Below are positions 9,405 through 18,251 of a stretch of 64,000 bases of DNA, in pieces. Numbering within the stretch: the stretch's first letter is position 1; every line of letters begins with the position of its first letter. Under the pieces are notes generated by a model. It had not been told where the DNA came from, did not search any database, and saw only the letters and a program-made list of their open reading frames with translations. Made by a program: the position numbers and the translations under genes. The stretch covers positions 4,030,001-4,094,000 of the forward strand of contig NZ_CP038026.1 of assembly GCF_004421005.1 (NCBI RefSeq), given 5' to 3'. The DNA is from Pseudoduganella plicata. GTDB lineage: Bacteria > Pseudomonadota > Gammaproteobacteria > Burkholderiales > Burkholderiaceae_D.

Positions 9405-9587
9405 ATGAACGCATTAATTGTTGCAGCCCGGGAGTTCGCCCGGGATGAGGAAGGGATTACCGCCATCGAGTATGGGCTCATTGCGGCCGTGATCGCCGGC
9501 GTCGTGGGGATCGCATTCAAATCGGTGGGCGATGCGATCAAGGCCAGCTTCACCACCATCGCCGGGAAGCTGAATCCGACGACGTAA
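9405..9587 (+). CDS. flp: Flp-type IVb pilin, copy 1
   Basis: A 60-residue prepilin with the hallmark Flp motif: the leader ends in EEG, followed by ITAIEYGLIAAVIAGVVGIAF. The prepilin peptidase is expected to cut after the glycine before ITAIEYG, leaving the conserved Glu5-Tyr6 pair and a hydrophobic assembly helix. The start has a strong Shine-Dalgarno (AGGAGG about 8 nt upstream). It is nearly identical to the second pilin 220 bp downstream. It is the probable major fibre subunit of the Tad pilus encoded downstream. Confidence 0.95.
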   Translation: MNALIVAAREFARDEEGITAIEYGLIAAVIAGVVGIAFKSVGDAIKASFTTIAGKLNPTT

Positions 9588-9596
9588 CCGTTGTAC

Positions 9597-9629
9597 GGCT
9601 TGCCGGTCCTGGCCGGCAGGCCTTCTTTT
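9597..9629 (+). terminator. Rho-independent terminator after pilin copy 1
   Basis: A 10-bp stem GGCTTGCCGG / CCGGCAGGCC (one G-T wobble) with a 6-nt loop is followed by TTCTTTT. It starts 10 nt after the pilin stop and should cap a short, abundant pilin transcript. Confidence 0.8.
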
Positions 9630-9808
9630 GCGGCGACCGACTGCAGCGCACGCCGGGAAACCTCTTCGTCCAGCTGGTTTTCAAGCCGTATGGCCCCTGC
9701 CATGCGCCGCTTTCCTGCCGTTTCCCGCCGTGTATGTGCCGAAGGCGCTCACGGCTTCCATGGCAGACGCCAGGAACCAGGTTGAACCAGATCTCATAGG
9801 AGGAGCTT

Positions 9809-9991
9809 ATGAACGCTTTAATCGTGGCAGCCCGAGAGTTCATCGGGGATGAAGAAGGCATCACCGCCATCGAGTATGGCCTGATTGCGGCAGTGATTGC
9901 CGGTGTCGTGGGCATCGCATTCAAGGAGGTTGGCGATGCGATCAAGGCCAGCTTCACCACGATCGCAGGGAAGCTGAATCCGGCCTCGTAA
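9809..9991 (+). CDS. flp: Flp-type IVb pilin, copy 2
   Basis: A 60-residue prepilin differing from copy 1 at only a handful of positions (for example FIGDEEG for FARDEEG, and a different C-terminal tail). The cleavage and assembly motif ITAIEYGLIAA is the same. The Shine-Dalgarno (AGGAGG), and even part of the leader sequence upstream (GACGCCAG...), recur in both copies, indicating a tandem duplication that included the 5' region. It has its own downstream terminator-like hairpin. Confidence 0.95.
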   Translation: MNALIVAAREFIGDEEGITAIEYGLIAAVIAGVVGIAFKEVGDAIKASFTTIAGKLNPAS

Positions 9992-10001
9992 CGCTGTACG
10001 G

Positions 10002-10032
10002 CCTGCCGGCCTTCGCCGGCGGGTCATTTTTT
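10002..10032 (+). terminator. Terminator/attenuator between pilin copy 2 and the prepilin peptidase gene
   Basis: A 9-bp stem CCTGCCGGC / GCCGGCGGG (one wobble) with a CTTC loop is followed by TCATTTTTT, ending 10 nt before the prepilin peptidase ATG. It resembles the hairpin after copy 1. Leaky termination here would keep pilin mRNA in excess over assembly genes. Confidence 0.75.
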
Positions 10033-10042
10033 CGAGGCGCCC

Positions 10043-10573
10043 ATGACCGTCGCACTCCAGATATTGCTCGTCTGGCTTGTATTGCAGGCTGCCGTCACCG
10101 ACCTGGCCATCCGCCGCATCCCGAACGTGCTCGTGCTGGCCGGACTGGCCATCGCTCTTGCGTTGCACTGGCGTGCCGGCCCGGCGGGCCTGCTGTTGTC
10201 GACGTGGCTGGCCGGTATCGTTACCGGCTTTTTCCTGTTCCTGCCGCTGTACCTGCTGCGCGGCATGGCCGCCGGCGACGTCAAGTTGATGGCGATGACA
10301 GGGGCATTTGTCGGCCCGGCGCTGGCGCTGCGGATCGCGCTGCTCACCTGCCTGATCGGCGGCGTCATGGCTGTCGTCATCGTCATCCATAACGGGCGCT
10401 GGCGCATCCTGTGCCGCAACCTCGTGGCCATGCTGACGCCATTGCTGGTGTCGCTTGGCGGTGTGCCGCAGACGCGGGTCGCGCTGCCGCGTGACGCCAG
10501 CGCCGGCGGCATCCCGTATGGTGTCGCGATTGCGCTGGGCACGGTCTGCGTGGTCGTACAACCACACCTGTAG
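10043..10573 (+). CDS. tadV: Prepilin peptidase, A24 family (TadV/CpaA)
   Basis: A 176-residue polytopic membrane aspartic protease that removes the Flp leader. The two catalytic aspartates are visible: one in AVTDLAIRRIPN near residue 20, the other in GMAAGDVKLM, a variant of the GxGD motif, near residue 75. At least four hydrophobic segments are present. The protein has the short TadV/CpaA form and lacks the N-methyltransferase half of PilD. It lies directly after the two pilins it should process and is separated from them only by the attenuator. Confidence 0.9.
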   Translation: MTVALQILLVWLVLQAAVTDLAIRRIPNVLVLAGLAIALALHWRAGPAGLLLSTWLAGIVTGFFLFLPLYLLRGMAAGDVKLMAMTGAFVGPALALRIALLTCLIGGVMAVVIVIHNGRWRILCRNLVAMLTPLLVSLGGVPQTRVALPRDASAGGIPYGVAIALGTVCVVVQPHL

Positions 10574-10643
10574 TCCATTGCTGTACGTCAATATCCCGTA
10601 GGAAACACGCCGCTAGAATCCATTTCTCACCAGGAGAAACGGC

Positions 10644-11999
10644 ATGGACCACTCGACTCATCCCAGCGTTGTGCCCAGCGAGGCCGATGTGCCGCTGTTG
10701 CCGCCGCAGCCGAAAAGCATGCGCGACACCGGGCTGGAACCGGCACTGTTGGTGGAACTGGCGGCCAAGGTGTTGTTCGGCGGCGGTAAAACTCATCTTC
10801 CGGTACTGGCGACGCGGCTGCGCCTGTCGATCAACGTGCTGCGCGAGCTGCTGGACTTCATGGTGGCCGAACATCTGGCCGAAGTGGCCTGGCGGGGCGA
10901 AACGGATCTCGATGTGCAATATCAGCTGACGGGGGCCGGCCGCGAGCGCGCCGCCGCGTGGCTCGAACGGTGTCCCTACACGGGCCCGGCACCTGTGCCG
11001 CTGGAAGCGTACCGTGCCATGCTGCAGCGGCAATCGGCGCAACTGGCGCCCGTCAGCGCGGCCGACGTCGCCGCCGAGTTCGCCGACGACTGCATGCCCC
11101 CGCAGGTGCGCCAGCTGGCCGGCGCCGCGTTGCACGCGCATCGCTCGCTGCTGTTGTACGGCCCCCCCGGCAGCGGCAAGACCACGCTGGCGCGCCGCCT
11201 GGGGCGCCTGCTGCACGGCACCGTGGCCGTGCCATACGCGGTGGCGGTGGGCCAGGAGATCGTCGTGGTGCACGACGCCGCCGTGCACCAGGCGCCAGTG
11301 GTGCCGGCGCGGACGATGGCGGACCGGCGCAGCACCGATACGCGCTGGGTCACGTGCAGCCGCCCCGTGCTGCACCTGGGGGCGGAGCTGGCGGCCGACG
11401 CGCTGGACCTGCGCCATGATCCGTTCGGCGGCTGCTATCACGCACCGGCCCACGTCAAGGCGGCCGGCGGCCTCCTGATCGTCGACGATCTCGGTCGCCA
11501 GCGCATGCCGGCCGCGGAACTGCTGGGCCGTTTCACGCAGGCGCTGGACACGGGTGCCGACCAGCTGGCGCTCCAGGGCGGCCACCAATTCGCCGTGCCG
11601 TTCGACGCCACGATGGTCTTCATCACGAACCAGGCGCCGCAGGCGGTACTGGACCCGTCATCGCTGCGCCGCATCGGTTACAAGGTCTACGTAGGCCCCA
11701 TCGGCGCCGCGGCGTATCGCGCGCTGTTCCGCCAGCAGTGCCACGCCTTCGGCATGGCCGCCGATGAAACGGCCCTGGCTTACCTGATCGAGGAACTGCA
11801 TCGCGGCAGCGGTCAGCCGCTGCTGGCCGGATCGCCGCGCGCCATCCTGGCCCGGATCGCGGAATTCGCCGCCTTCCTGGAGCAACCCGCGGTCCTGTCA
11901 CCCGCCACCATCGACCAGGCATGGTCCAGCATGTTTGCCGGTACCGGGCTGCTGCTGACGGCCGATATCGAAACGTCCCTGTTCGAGAGGATCGAATGA
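10644..11999 (+). CDS. AAA+ ATPase with N-terminal winged-helix-like region, Tad-associated
   Basis: A 451-residue protein not part of the canonical Tad set. Residues from about 30 to 110 look like a small helical DNA- or protein-binding module. The AAA+ core follows, with Walker A GPPGSGKT starting at residue 173, Walker B LLIVDD and a sensor-1-like FITNQ. No transmembrane segment is visible. It has a good Shine-Dalgarno (CAGGAGA) and its stop overlaps the rcpC start by 4 bp, so it is translationally coupled to the pilus genes. It may remodel a Tad component or regulate the locus; the function is unknown. Confidence 0.8.
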   Translation: MDHSTHPSVVPSEADVPLLPPQPKSMRDTGLEPALLVELAAKVLFGGGKTHLPVLATRLRLSINVLRELLDFMVAEHLAEVAWRGETDLDVQYQLTGAGRERAAAWLERCPYTGPAPVPLEAYRAMLQRQSAQLAPVSAADVAAEFADDCMPPQVRQLAGAALHAHRSLLLYGPPGSGKTTLARRLGRLLHGTVAVPYAVAVGQEIVVVHDAAVHQAPVVPARTMADRRSTDTRWVTCSRPVLHLGAELAADALDLRHDPFGGCYHAPAHVKAAGGLLIVDDLGRQRMPAAELLGRFTQALDTGADQLALQGGHQFAVPFDATMVFITNQAPQAVLDPSSLRRIGYKVYVGPIGAAAYRALFRQQCHAFGMAADETALAYLIEELHRGSGQPLLAGSPRAILARIAEFAAFLEQPAVLSPATIDQAWSSMFAGTGLLLTADIETSLFERIE

Positions 12000-12832
12000 A
12001 GAACCGCCGCGCATTCATGATGATGGCCGCAGCCATCGTGCTCGGCCTCGGTGCCGTGGCGATGGCGTCGCGCCTGCTGCTGCGCCAGGCGCCCACGTCG
12101 GCCAACCGCATCGTTGTCGCGGCAACGGACGTCAGCCTGGGCCAGCGCCTGAGCGCCGACATGCTGAAAGCGTCCGACTGGCCGGCCGACAGCGTCCCTC
12201 CCGGCGCGTTGCGCGATCCGCTGGTGCTGAACGGTCGCGTGCTGAAAGCCAGCGTGCTGCGCGGCGAACCGCTGACCGAGGCCAAGCTGGCGCCGGTCGG
12301 CACGCTGGGCGGCTTGTCCGCGCTGATCGCCGAAGGCAAGCGCGCCATCACTGTCCGCGTCAACGACGTCATCGGCGTGGCCGGCTTTGCCTTGCCCGGC
12401 AATTTCGTCGACATCCTCGTCAGCACGCAGGCGTCCGGCGGCACGCAGCAGGACGATCAGGCCATTTCGAAGATCGTCCTGGAGCGTATCCTCGTGCTGG
12501 CCGTCGCCCAGGAAGTGAGCCGCGACGATACCAAGCCGCGCGTCGTCAACGCCGTCACGCTGGAGGTGGCACCCGAGCAGGCGGAAAAGCTGGATCTGGC
12601 GCGCAGCGTCGGCACGCTGTCGCTGGTGCTGCGCAACCAGGTCGATCCGCAACCCGGCACGACGACCGGCGCGACCAAGACCAGTCTGCTGGGCCTGGCC
12701 ACGGCGACGCCGGTCGTGGCCGCGGCGGCGCCAGCGCCGCGCCCCGCAGTCGTGAGCATGCCCCGGCGGGGGGCGCCACGCCATTGCATCGGGACCATCG
12801 ATGGCCTGCACAGCCGTCGCGAATGCCTGTGA
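11996..12832 (+). CDS. rcpC: Flp pilus assembly protein CpaB/RcpC
   Basis: A 278-residue periplasmic protein with one N-terminal membrane anchor (about residues 7-24). A SAF domain follows (VAATDVSLGQRLSADMLK), then an RcpC domain that contains AITVRVNDVIGVAGF. RcpC/CpaB supports the outer-membrane secretin of the Tad machine. The C-terminus keeps the paired cysteines typical of the family (HCIGTIDG ... ECL). The ATG overlaps the preceding stop (ATGA). A longer upstream start was rejected because it would lie deep inside the ATPase gene. Confidence 0.92.
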   Translation: MKNRRAFMMMAAAIVLGLGAVAMASRLLLRQAPTSANRIVVAATDVSLGQRLSADMLKASDWPADSVPPGALRDPLVLNGRVLKASVLRGEPLTEAKLAPVGTLGGLSALIAEGKRAITVRVNDVIGVAGFALPGNFVDILVSTQASGGTQQDDQAISKIVLERILVLAVAQEVSRDDTKPRVVNAVTLEVAPEQAEKLDLARSVGTLSLVLRNQVDPQPGTTTGATKTSLLGLATATPVVAAAAPAPRPAVVSMPRRGAPRHCIGTIDGLHSRRECL

Positions 12833-12839
12833 GGACGCC

Positions 12840-14330
12840 ATGACCCGACCCCATCTCTTCGCCCTGACGCTGTCCGCCTTGTGCGTAACGGTCGCGGCGC
12901 CGCCCTCCCGGGCAGCCGGGCCGGCCGGCGCCGAAGTGCCGAAGGCGGCCAGTCCCGCCAGGGCGCCAGCGCGCACCGAAGGTCCGCGCTGCACGGGCGA
13001 ACCCGCCGCGCCGGGGCGGCTGGCCCTGCAGCTTGGCAAATCCACATTGATGCGGCTGCCCGAGCCCGTCGTCAACCGCAGCGTCGGCAACCCGGCCGTG
13101 CTGCAGGCCATGCTGGTGGCGCCCGAAACGCTGTACCTCGTCGGCGCGGATGTCGGCAGCACCAATATGATCGTGCAGGGCAGGAGCGGCGCCTGCAGCG
13201 TCATCGATGTGACGGTCGGCATGGATACGGCGGGGCTGCAGTCCGCCCTTGCCGCGCTGCTGCCCGAAGAGAAACACATCAAGGTCACGGCAGCGGCCGA
13301 TACCCTCGTGTTGTCCGGCACGGTGGAGAGTGGCGCCATGGTGGCGCAGGTGATGGAGCTGGCGCAGGCGTTCGTGCGCAACCCGGCCAAGGCGTTGAGC
13401 GGTGGCGCGGACAGCGCGGCGCCTGCCGCCAGCGGTGCCGGGCCCCGCATCGTCAACCTGCTCGGCGTCAGCGCACCCCAGCAGGTCATGCTGGAAGTGA
13501 AGATCGCCGAAGTGTCGAAGACGCTGCTGGACAAGCTGGAAGGCGCGTCGGCCCGGCTCCAGGGCGGCGAGTGGACGGCCGGCGTGGCCGCCAATTTCGT
13601 CAGCGGCACCGCCCGCGGCAGCCTGGTACTGGCCAGATCGCTGGAAAAGTACCTGCGGCTCGATGGCGAACAGCAGGATGGCCTCGTCCGCATCCTGGCC
13701 GAGCCGACGGTGATGGCCGTCAGCGGCCAGGAAGGCAGCTTCTTGGCCGGCGGCACCATTTTCATCCCCGTCGCGCAGGACAACAACAAGGTCACGCTGG
13801 AGGAAAAGCAATTCGGCGTGGGACTGCGTTTCACGCCGACAGTACTGTCGGGAGGGCGCATCAACTTGAAGGTGGCGCCGGAGGTGTCGGAGCTGTCGCG
13901 CGACGGCGTGGGCATCAGCTCTGGCGGCGTCAACGGGCGCGCCATCATGCCGCTGGTAACGACGCGCCGCGCCACGACGACGGTGCAGCTGTACGACGGT
14001 CAGAGCTTTGCCATCGGCGGCCTGATCCGCGACAACCAGACCAGCAATATCAACGCGATGCCGGTGCTGGGCGAGCTGCCGGTGCTGGGGGCGCTGTTTC
14101 GCAGCACGAACTTCCAGCGCGACCGCAGCGAACTGCTGTTTGTCGTGACGGCGCGCCTCGTCAAACCGCTCGCCCCGGGCTTTAACCTGCCGACGGATGC
14201 GCTGCAACCGGCGGCGCAAGCGGACCTGTTCCTGACGGGCCGGATGGAAGCGCCCGCTACGCCGTCCGCCGCGCCACTTGCGGCCCCGCCGACCACTGCC
14301 GCACAGCCATCCGGCTTCCGGCTGAAATAA
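12840..14330 (+). CDS. rcpA: Tad pilus secretin RcpA/CpaC
   Basis: A 496-residue outer-membrane secretin that forms the Flp exit channel. It has a cleavable signal peptide of about 25 residues. The pilus-formation N-terminal domain (NRSVGNPAVLQAMLVAPETLYLVG) and a BON-like segment (HIKVTAAADTLVLSGTVESG) come next. The C-terminal secretin domain contains VRILAEPTVMAVSGQEGSFLAGG and the conserved PVLGELPVLGALFRS end motif. GAGGA lies just ahead of the ATG, 7 nt after the rcpC stop. Length is normal for the family. Confidence 0.94.
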   Translation: MTRPHLFALTLSALCVTVAAPPSRAAGPAGAEVPKAASPARAPARTEGPRCTGEPAAPGRLALQLGKSTLMRLPEPVVNRSVGNPAVLQAMLVAPETLYLVGADVGSTNMIVQGRSGACSVIDVTVGMDTAGLQSALAALLPEEKHIKVTAAADTLVLSGTVESGAMVAQVMELAQAFVRNPAKALSGGADSAAPAASGAGPRIVNLLGVSAPQQVMLEVKIAEVSKTLLDKLEGASARLQGGEWTAGVAANFVSGTARGSLVLARSLEKYLRLDGEQQDGLVRILAEPTVMAVSGQEGSFLAGGTIFIPVAQDNNKVTLEEKQFGVGLRFTPTVLSGGRINLKVAPEVSELSRDGVGISSGGVNGRAIMPLVTTRRATTTVQLYDGQSFAIGGLIRDNQTSNINAMPVLGELPVLGALFRSTNFQRDRSELLFVVTARLVKPLAPGFNLPTDALQPAAQADLFLTGRMEAPATPSAAPLAAPPTTAAQPSGFRLK

Positions 14331-14340
14331 GGAGCGCAGC

Positions 14341-14631
14341 ATGAAGCCAAAGAATCCGCCGGTGCTTGCGCTGCTTGGGGTGCTGCTGGCCTGCGCCGGT
14401 TGCCGGGCGGTGCCGAGCACGACGCCCCAGTGGGACGACCGCTTTGGCGACGCTACCCGCACCGCGTTCGCCCGGCAGGTACGCGACCCGGACGCGGCGC
14501 TGCGGCACAGTACCGCCGACGGCATGGACGGCGCCGGCGCGGCGGCGGTCCACCAGCGCTATCAGAAGTCGTTCGCGGAGAAGCCCGATGCGGCCCCCGC
14601 ATTTACTATCGGCCTGGGCAGCGGCAAATGA
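14341..14631 (+). CDS. Small putative lipoprotein in the Tad operon
   Basis: A 96-residue protein with a lipoprotein-type signal ending in LACAGC (cysteine at about residue 20) and a charged, non-globular-looking remainder. It has a good Shine-Dalgarno (AAGGAG) 10 bp after rcpA and overlaps tadG by 4 bp. Its position matches that of RcpB/CpaD-type outer-membrane partners in other tad loci, but I see no sequence match to them. Recorded as unrecognised. Confidence 0.75.
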   Translation: MKPKNPPVLALLGVLLACAGCRAVPSTTPQWDDRFGDATRTAFARQVRDPDAALRHSTADGMDGAGAAAVHQRYQKSFAEKPDAAPAFTIGLGSGK

Positions 14632-16027
14632 ACGCGCTGCGGCAGCGTCAGGGCGGCGCCATCGCCATCATGTATGCGCTCATGCTGCCCGCCGTTCTCG
14701 GCTGCATCGGGCTCGCGCTCGACCTGGGCATATGCTACCTGCGGCGCTCGCAACTGCAGAACGCAGCGGACAGTATCGCCCTGGGGGCGGCGCAGGCATT
14801 GAACGGCACGCCCGGCGGCATAGCGGCCGCGGCCGATCGGGCGTTTCGCATGTCGCTGGGCATGCGCGTCGGCCTGTCGAGCGAGCTGGCCTGGAATTCC
14901 GCGGCACTGAGATTCGCCGGCAGCCCGGACGCGCCGGAGAGCGACTGGCTGCCAGTCTACGCGGCAGGACCGGCCGCCGCCACCCTGCGTTATGCCCGTG
15001 TCGACATGAACGTTCTGGACGATGCGACGCGCTATGTGCAGCCGGTACTGATGGGAGTCCTGGGAGCGGGCCTCGATCCCGTCAACCTGGCGCCGGTCGT
15101 CGTGGCCGGTCCCACGGCCGGGAACATTACGCCGCTGGCCGTTTGCGCCATGAGCAACAAGGCCTCCGACACCCGCGCCAATCCCGGCAATCCTGAGCTG
15201 ATCCAGTATGGGTTCCGCTTCGGCGTCGGTTATAACCTGCTGGAACTGAATCCGACCGGCACGGGCGCAGGCGAGTATTTCTACGTCGACCCCATGCACG
15301 TCGCCGGCGGGGACACGACGTCCTTCGACGAAACCGCCGTGGCGCCGTTCATGTGTACCGGGACAGTCGGCTATGCCGGGTTCGTGAACGGCAAGGCGCG
15401 GCTGCGCCGGCCCGGCAGCTTCAATCTGTGGCAGCAGCTCAATTCCCGCTTCGGCACGTATGGCGGCGCGCCCGCATGCAATCCGACGGCTGCGCCGCCG
15501 GACAGCAACATCCGCAGCTATGCGGGCGCCAGCGCGACCTGGTTGACGCAGCCGCCCACGCGCCTTGCCGCAAGGCCGGGCACCGCAACGGGCAGGCTGC
15601 AGACGATCGCGGACGATCCGCCGCCACTTTCCACGGCCACCGTGCCGGGCGACTACGGCATTCTGTGGGCCTATGGGCCGGCGAAGACGCCGTCCGGCGC
15701 CCCGGTTGCGTTGGCGGCGTTCGGCGCATTGTATCCGTCCACCCCGGCGGGGGCGATCAAGGGCGGCACCGGCTATACCTCCGCCGGAGCGTATCTCTCC
15801 GGTGGATACAGCGCGGCACCCCCGGGACTGGGCGGCCAAAACGCCGCCTGCTGTACATCCCGCTGCTGCGCTGTCCGGTGGCCGCGGGCACGCAGGTCGA
15901 GGGCGATGTGGTGGCGATCGCCCGCTTCCTGCTCACGGCGCCCGCCAGCGCGACCGAGGTGCCGGCGGAATTTGCCGGCACCGTCACCGACGCGGCGTTG
16001 CCCGCAACGATAGGACTGCTCCGATGA
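14628..16027 (+). CDS. tadG: TadG-like pilus assembly protein, interrupted by an apparent 1-base frameshift
   Basis: The protein begins with a Tad-type N-terminal membrane segment (GGAIAIMYALMLPAVLGCIGL) and a typical LQNAADSIALGAAQ motif, then a long secreted region. In the sequence as given the frame shifts at the C run 15819-15823. The original frame then continues with arginine- and cysteine-rich nonsense to a stop at 16013. The expected C-terminus (LLYIPLLRCPVAAGT) lies in the -1 frame and stops at 16027, overlapping the next ATG. Adding one C restores about 466 residues. It is either a sequencing error or a real frameshift. Minor pseudopilin or adhesin-like roles are proposed for TadG. 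Confidence 0.8.
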
Positions 16028-16476
16028 AGACCCTGCATGCCCAGCGTGGCGTGGTGGCCGTGGAAGCGGCACTGCTGATCGCGGCCACCCTGTTCCTGTT
16101 GCCTGTCCTGCTGTACGTGAGCCAGGTGGTCTATCACGCAATCGTGCTGGACAAGGCAGTCTATGCGGCCGCACGCATCGTTGCCGCGCTGCCTGATGCC
16201 GCCTATGCCCCGACCGCTGCGAGCGAGACGCTCCCTGCGCTGGGCAGCGGCTATATCAATGAAGCCGCGGACGAGGCGGGTCTGCAGGGCACACCGGCAG
16301 GCAGGAGTACGATCAATTGCGACGGCCGTACGTGCCAGCATGGCCTTCCGGTCATGATGACGGTCAATACGTCCGTCCACTACGCGGACACCGTCTTCGG
16401 CTCGTCGAATGTCGAAGGTGTGCCCATGGGCAGCGTGGAAATCACGCCGGGCTATTTGGTGACCTATGCACCCTGA
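16024..16476 (+). CDS. tadE: TadE-like minor pseudopilin
   Basis: A 150-residue protein with a type IVb pseudopilin N-terminus: QRGVVAVEAALLIAATLFLLPVLLYVSQ carries the Gly-x-x-x-V-E pattern that the prepilin peptidase recognises. A short periplasmic domain with a cysteine pair (NCDGRTC) follows. The start overlaps the tadG stop in its restored frame (ATGA), which supports both that start and the reconstructed tadG end. The 3' end overlaps the next gene by 11 bp. Confidence 0.85.
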   Translation: MKTLHAQRGVVAVEAALLIAATLFLLPVLLYVSQVVYHAIVLDKAVYAAARIVAALPDAAYAPTAASETLPALGSGYINEAADEAGLQGTPAGRSTINCDGRTCQHGLPVMMTVNTSVHYADTVFGSSNVEGVPMGSVEITPGYLVTYAP

Positions 16477-17050
16477 TTGCCGTGGCCGCCAAGCTGGTGG
16501 CGCAGCCGGCGTCATTACCGTCGAGCTTGCCCTTGTGCTGGGCGTTTTCCTGCTGTTCGTCGTTGGGACAGTCGAGGTTGCACGCATGGCGTTCGTGCGG
16601 AACACCGCGCAGGACGTCACGCGGCGGGCCGCGCGTGCCGCGGCGATGACGGATTATTCGGATGGCGCGGCCATGGCGGCACTGCGCTACCAGGCGCTGT
16701 TTCGCGACAAGGACGCAGCGCTGCCGCTGCTGCCCGAGCTGACCGCGGACCGCCTGCGCATCGACTACCTGTCGCTGAGCGCGGACGGCGCGCTGGCGCC
16801 GGTCACGGCAGGGCCGGCGTGCCCGGCACGGAACGTGGTGAACTGCACCACCGATCCGAACGGTACATCGTGCATCCGCTTCGTGCGCGTACGTATTTGC
16901 GCAACCGCGAACGGCGCGTGCACGCCGCTGCCGTACACGACGCTCACGCGCATCCTGCCAGACGTGGTGCCGCTCACCGTCCCCGTGTCGACCTCGATCG
17001 CGAAAGCGGAAACGCTCGGCTTCCGGCCGGGTGCCAGCTCCTGTCTCTGA
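16466..17050 (+). CDS. tadF: TadE/TadF-like minor pseudopilin
   Basis: A 194-residue protein with the pseudopilin helix GVITVELALVLGVFLLFVVGTVEVARMAF after a short basic leader. The invariant glutamate is at the expected place, followed by QDVTRRAARAAA, typical of TadE-family proteins. The periplasmic part has four or more cysteines that could form disulfides. It overlaps the preceding tadE gene, so it is translationally coupled. Whether it is TadE or TadF is a naming matter; the pair together fill both slots. Confidence 0.82.
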   Translation: MHPDCRGRQAGGAAGVITVELALVLGVFLLFVVGTVEVARMAFVRNTAQDVTRRAARAAAMTDYSDGAAMAALRYQALFRDKDAALPLLPELTADRLRIDYLSLSADGALAPVTAGPACPARNVVNCTTDPNGTSCIRFVRVRICATANGACTPLPYTTLTRILPDVVPLTVPVSTSIAKAETLGFRPGASSCL

Positions 17051-17065
17051 AACAAAGGAAAAGCC

Positions 17066-18238
17066 ATGAAAGCACTGATGATCAGCAAGGACAGCCTGCT
17101 GCATGCCGAAGTCGCCGCGCAAGGCTCGGCGCGGCTGCCGGCCGTGCAGCTGGTGGCGTCGCGCCAGGGCCTGCGCGACGCCGTCGAGCGTCCCGTTCCC
17201 GACGCCCCCGAACTGGTGATCCTCGACGCCAGCGACGAAGCGGCCGAATGGGAGCTGGTGGACCGGCTGGCGCGCCAGTATCCGAATGCGTCGTTTATCC
17301 TGCTGACCCGCGAAGCGCAGCAGGAACTGCTGATCCGCGCGATGCGTGCGGGCATGCGCGAGGTGCTGCAACTGCCGCTCGTGCACCGCGCCTTCCACGA
17401 GGCGATGGACCGGATCGAGATCGAGTCCGGCGTCACGCGCATGCGCGACGGCAAGGTACTGGCATTCATCGCCTGCAAGGGCGGCAGCGGGGCGACGTTC
17501 CTGGCCACGAATTTCGGCTATGCGCTGGCCGCGCTGGCCGAAAAGAAGGTGCTGCTGATCGACCTGCACGGCCAGTTCGGCGACGCCACCCTGTACGTGT
17601 CGGACCAGAAGCCGACGATGACGCTGTCGGACATCTGCGGCCAGATCACGCGCATGGATGGCGCGTTCCTGGAGTCGTGCCTGGTCCACGTGGCGCCCGG
17701 ATTCGGCGTGCTGGCCGCCGCCGACGATCCGTCGCAGGCCGTGGACATGAAGCCCGAGCACATGGACGTCATCCTGCGCGTGGCGCGCCAGCACTATGAC
17801 TACATCGTGCTCGACGTGGGGCGCCAGATCGATGCGCTGTCGCTGCGCGCGCTGGACAGCGCCGACACGATCTATCCGGTGCTGCAGCTGGCGCTGCCCG
17901 ACATCCGCGACGGGCGCCGCCTGATCGACATCTTCCGCTCGCTGGGCTACGCGGTCGACCGCATCCGCCTGATCGTCAACCGCTACCAGAAGGGCGGCAA
18001 GCTGCGGCTGGCGGACCTGGAGCATGCGCTGGGCGCGGACGTGGTGCACACGGTACCGAACGACTACGTGTCGGCCACCGACTCCGTCAACCAGGGCATT
18101 CCCGTGCTGCAGCTCTCGCGCAGCAGCCCCGTCGCGCGCAGCCTGGCGGACCTGGTGGAACTGGTGACGGAGCGCCGCGTGTCCGAGGCCAAGAGCCTGT
18201 TCGACCGCCTGTTCGGCCGCAGCGCCGCCGAGCAGTAG
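17066..18238 (+). CDS. tadZ: Tad pilus localisation ATPase TadZ/CpaE
   Basis: A 390-residue protein with an N-terminal receiver-like domain (about 1-125, ELVILDASDEAAEWEL; not an obvious phosphorylatable receiver) and a MinD/ParA-like ATPase domain. The P-loop is a deviant Walker A, KGGSGATF, near residue 138, with CKGGSG matching CpaE. TadZ places the pilus machine at the cell pole or along the cell. It ends 13 bp before tadA. Confidence 0.93.
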   Translation: MKALMISKDSLLHAEVAAQGSARLPAVQLVASRQGLRDAVERPVPDAPELVILDASDEAAEWELVDRLARQYPNASFILLTREAQQELLIRAMRAGMREVLQLPLVHRAFHEAMDRIEIESGVTRMRDGKVLAFIACKGGSGATFLATNFGYALAALAEKKVLLIDLHGQFGDATLYVSDQKPTMTLSDICGQITRMDGAFLESCLVHVAPGFGVLAAADDPSQAVDMKPEHMDVILRVARQHYDYIVLDVGRQIDALSLRALDSADTIYPVLQLALPDIRDGRRLIDIFRSLGYAVDRIRLIVNRYQKGGKLRLADLEHALGADVVHTVPNDYVSATDSVNQGIPVLQLSRSSPVARSLADLVELVTERRVSEAKSLFDRLFGRSAAEQ

Positions 18239-18251
18239 GCAGGGAGCATTC

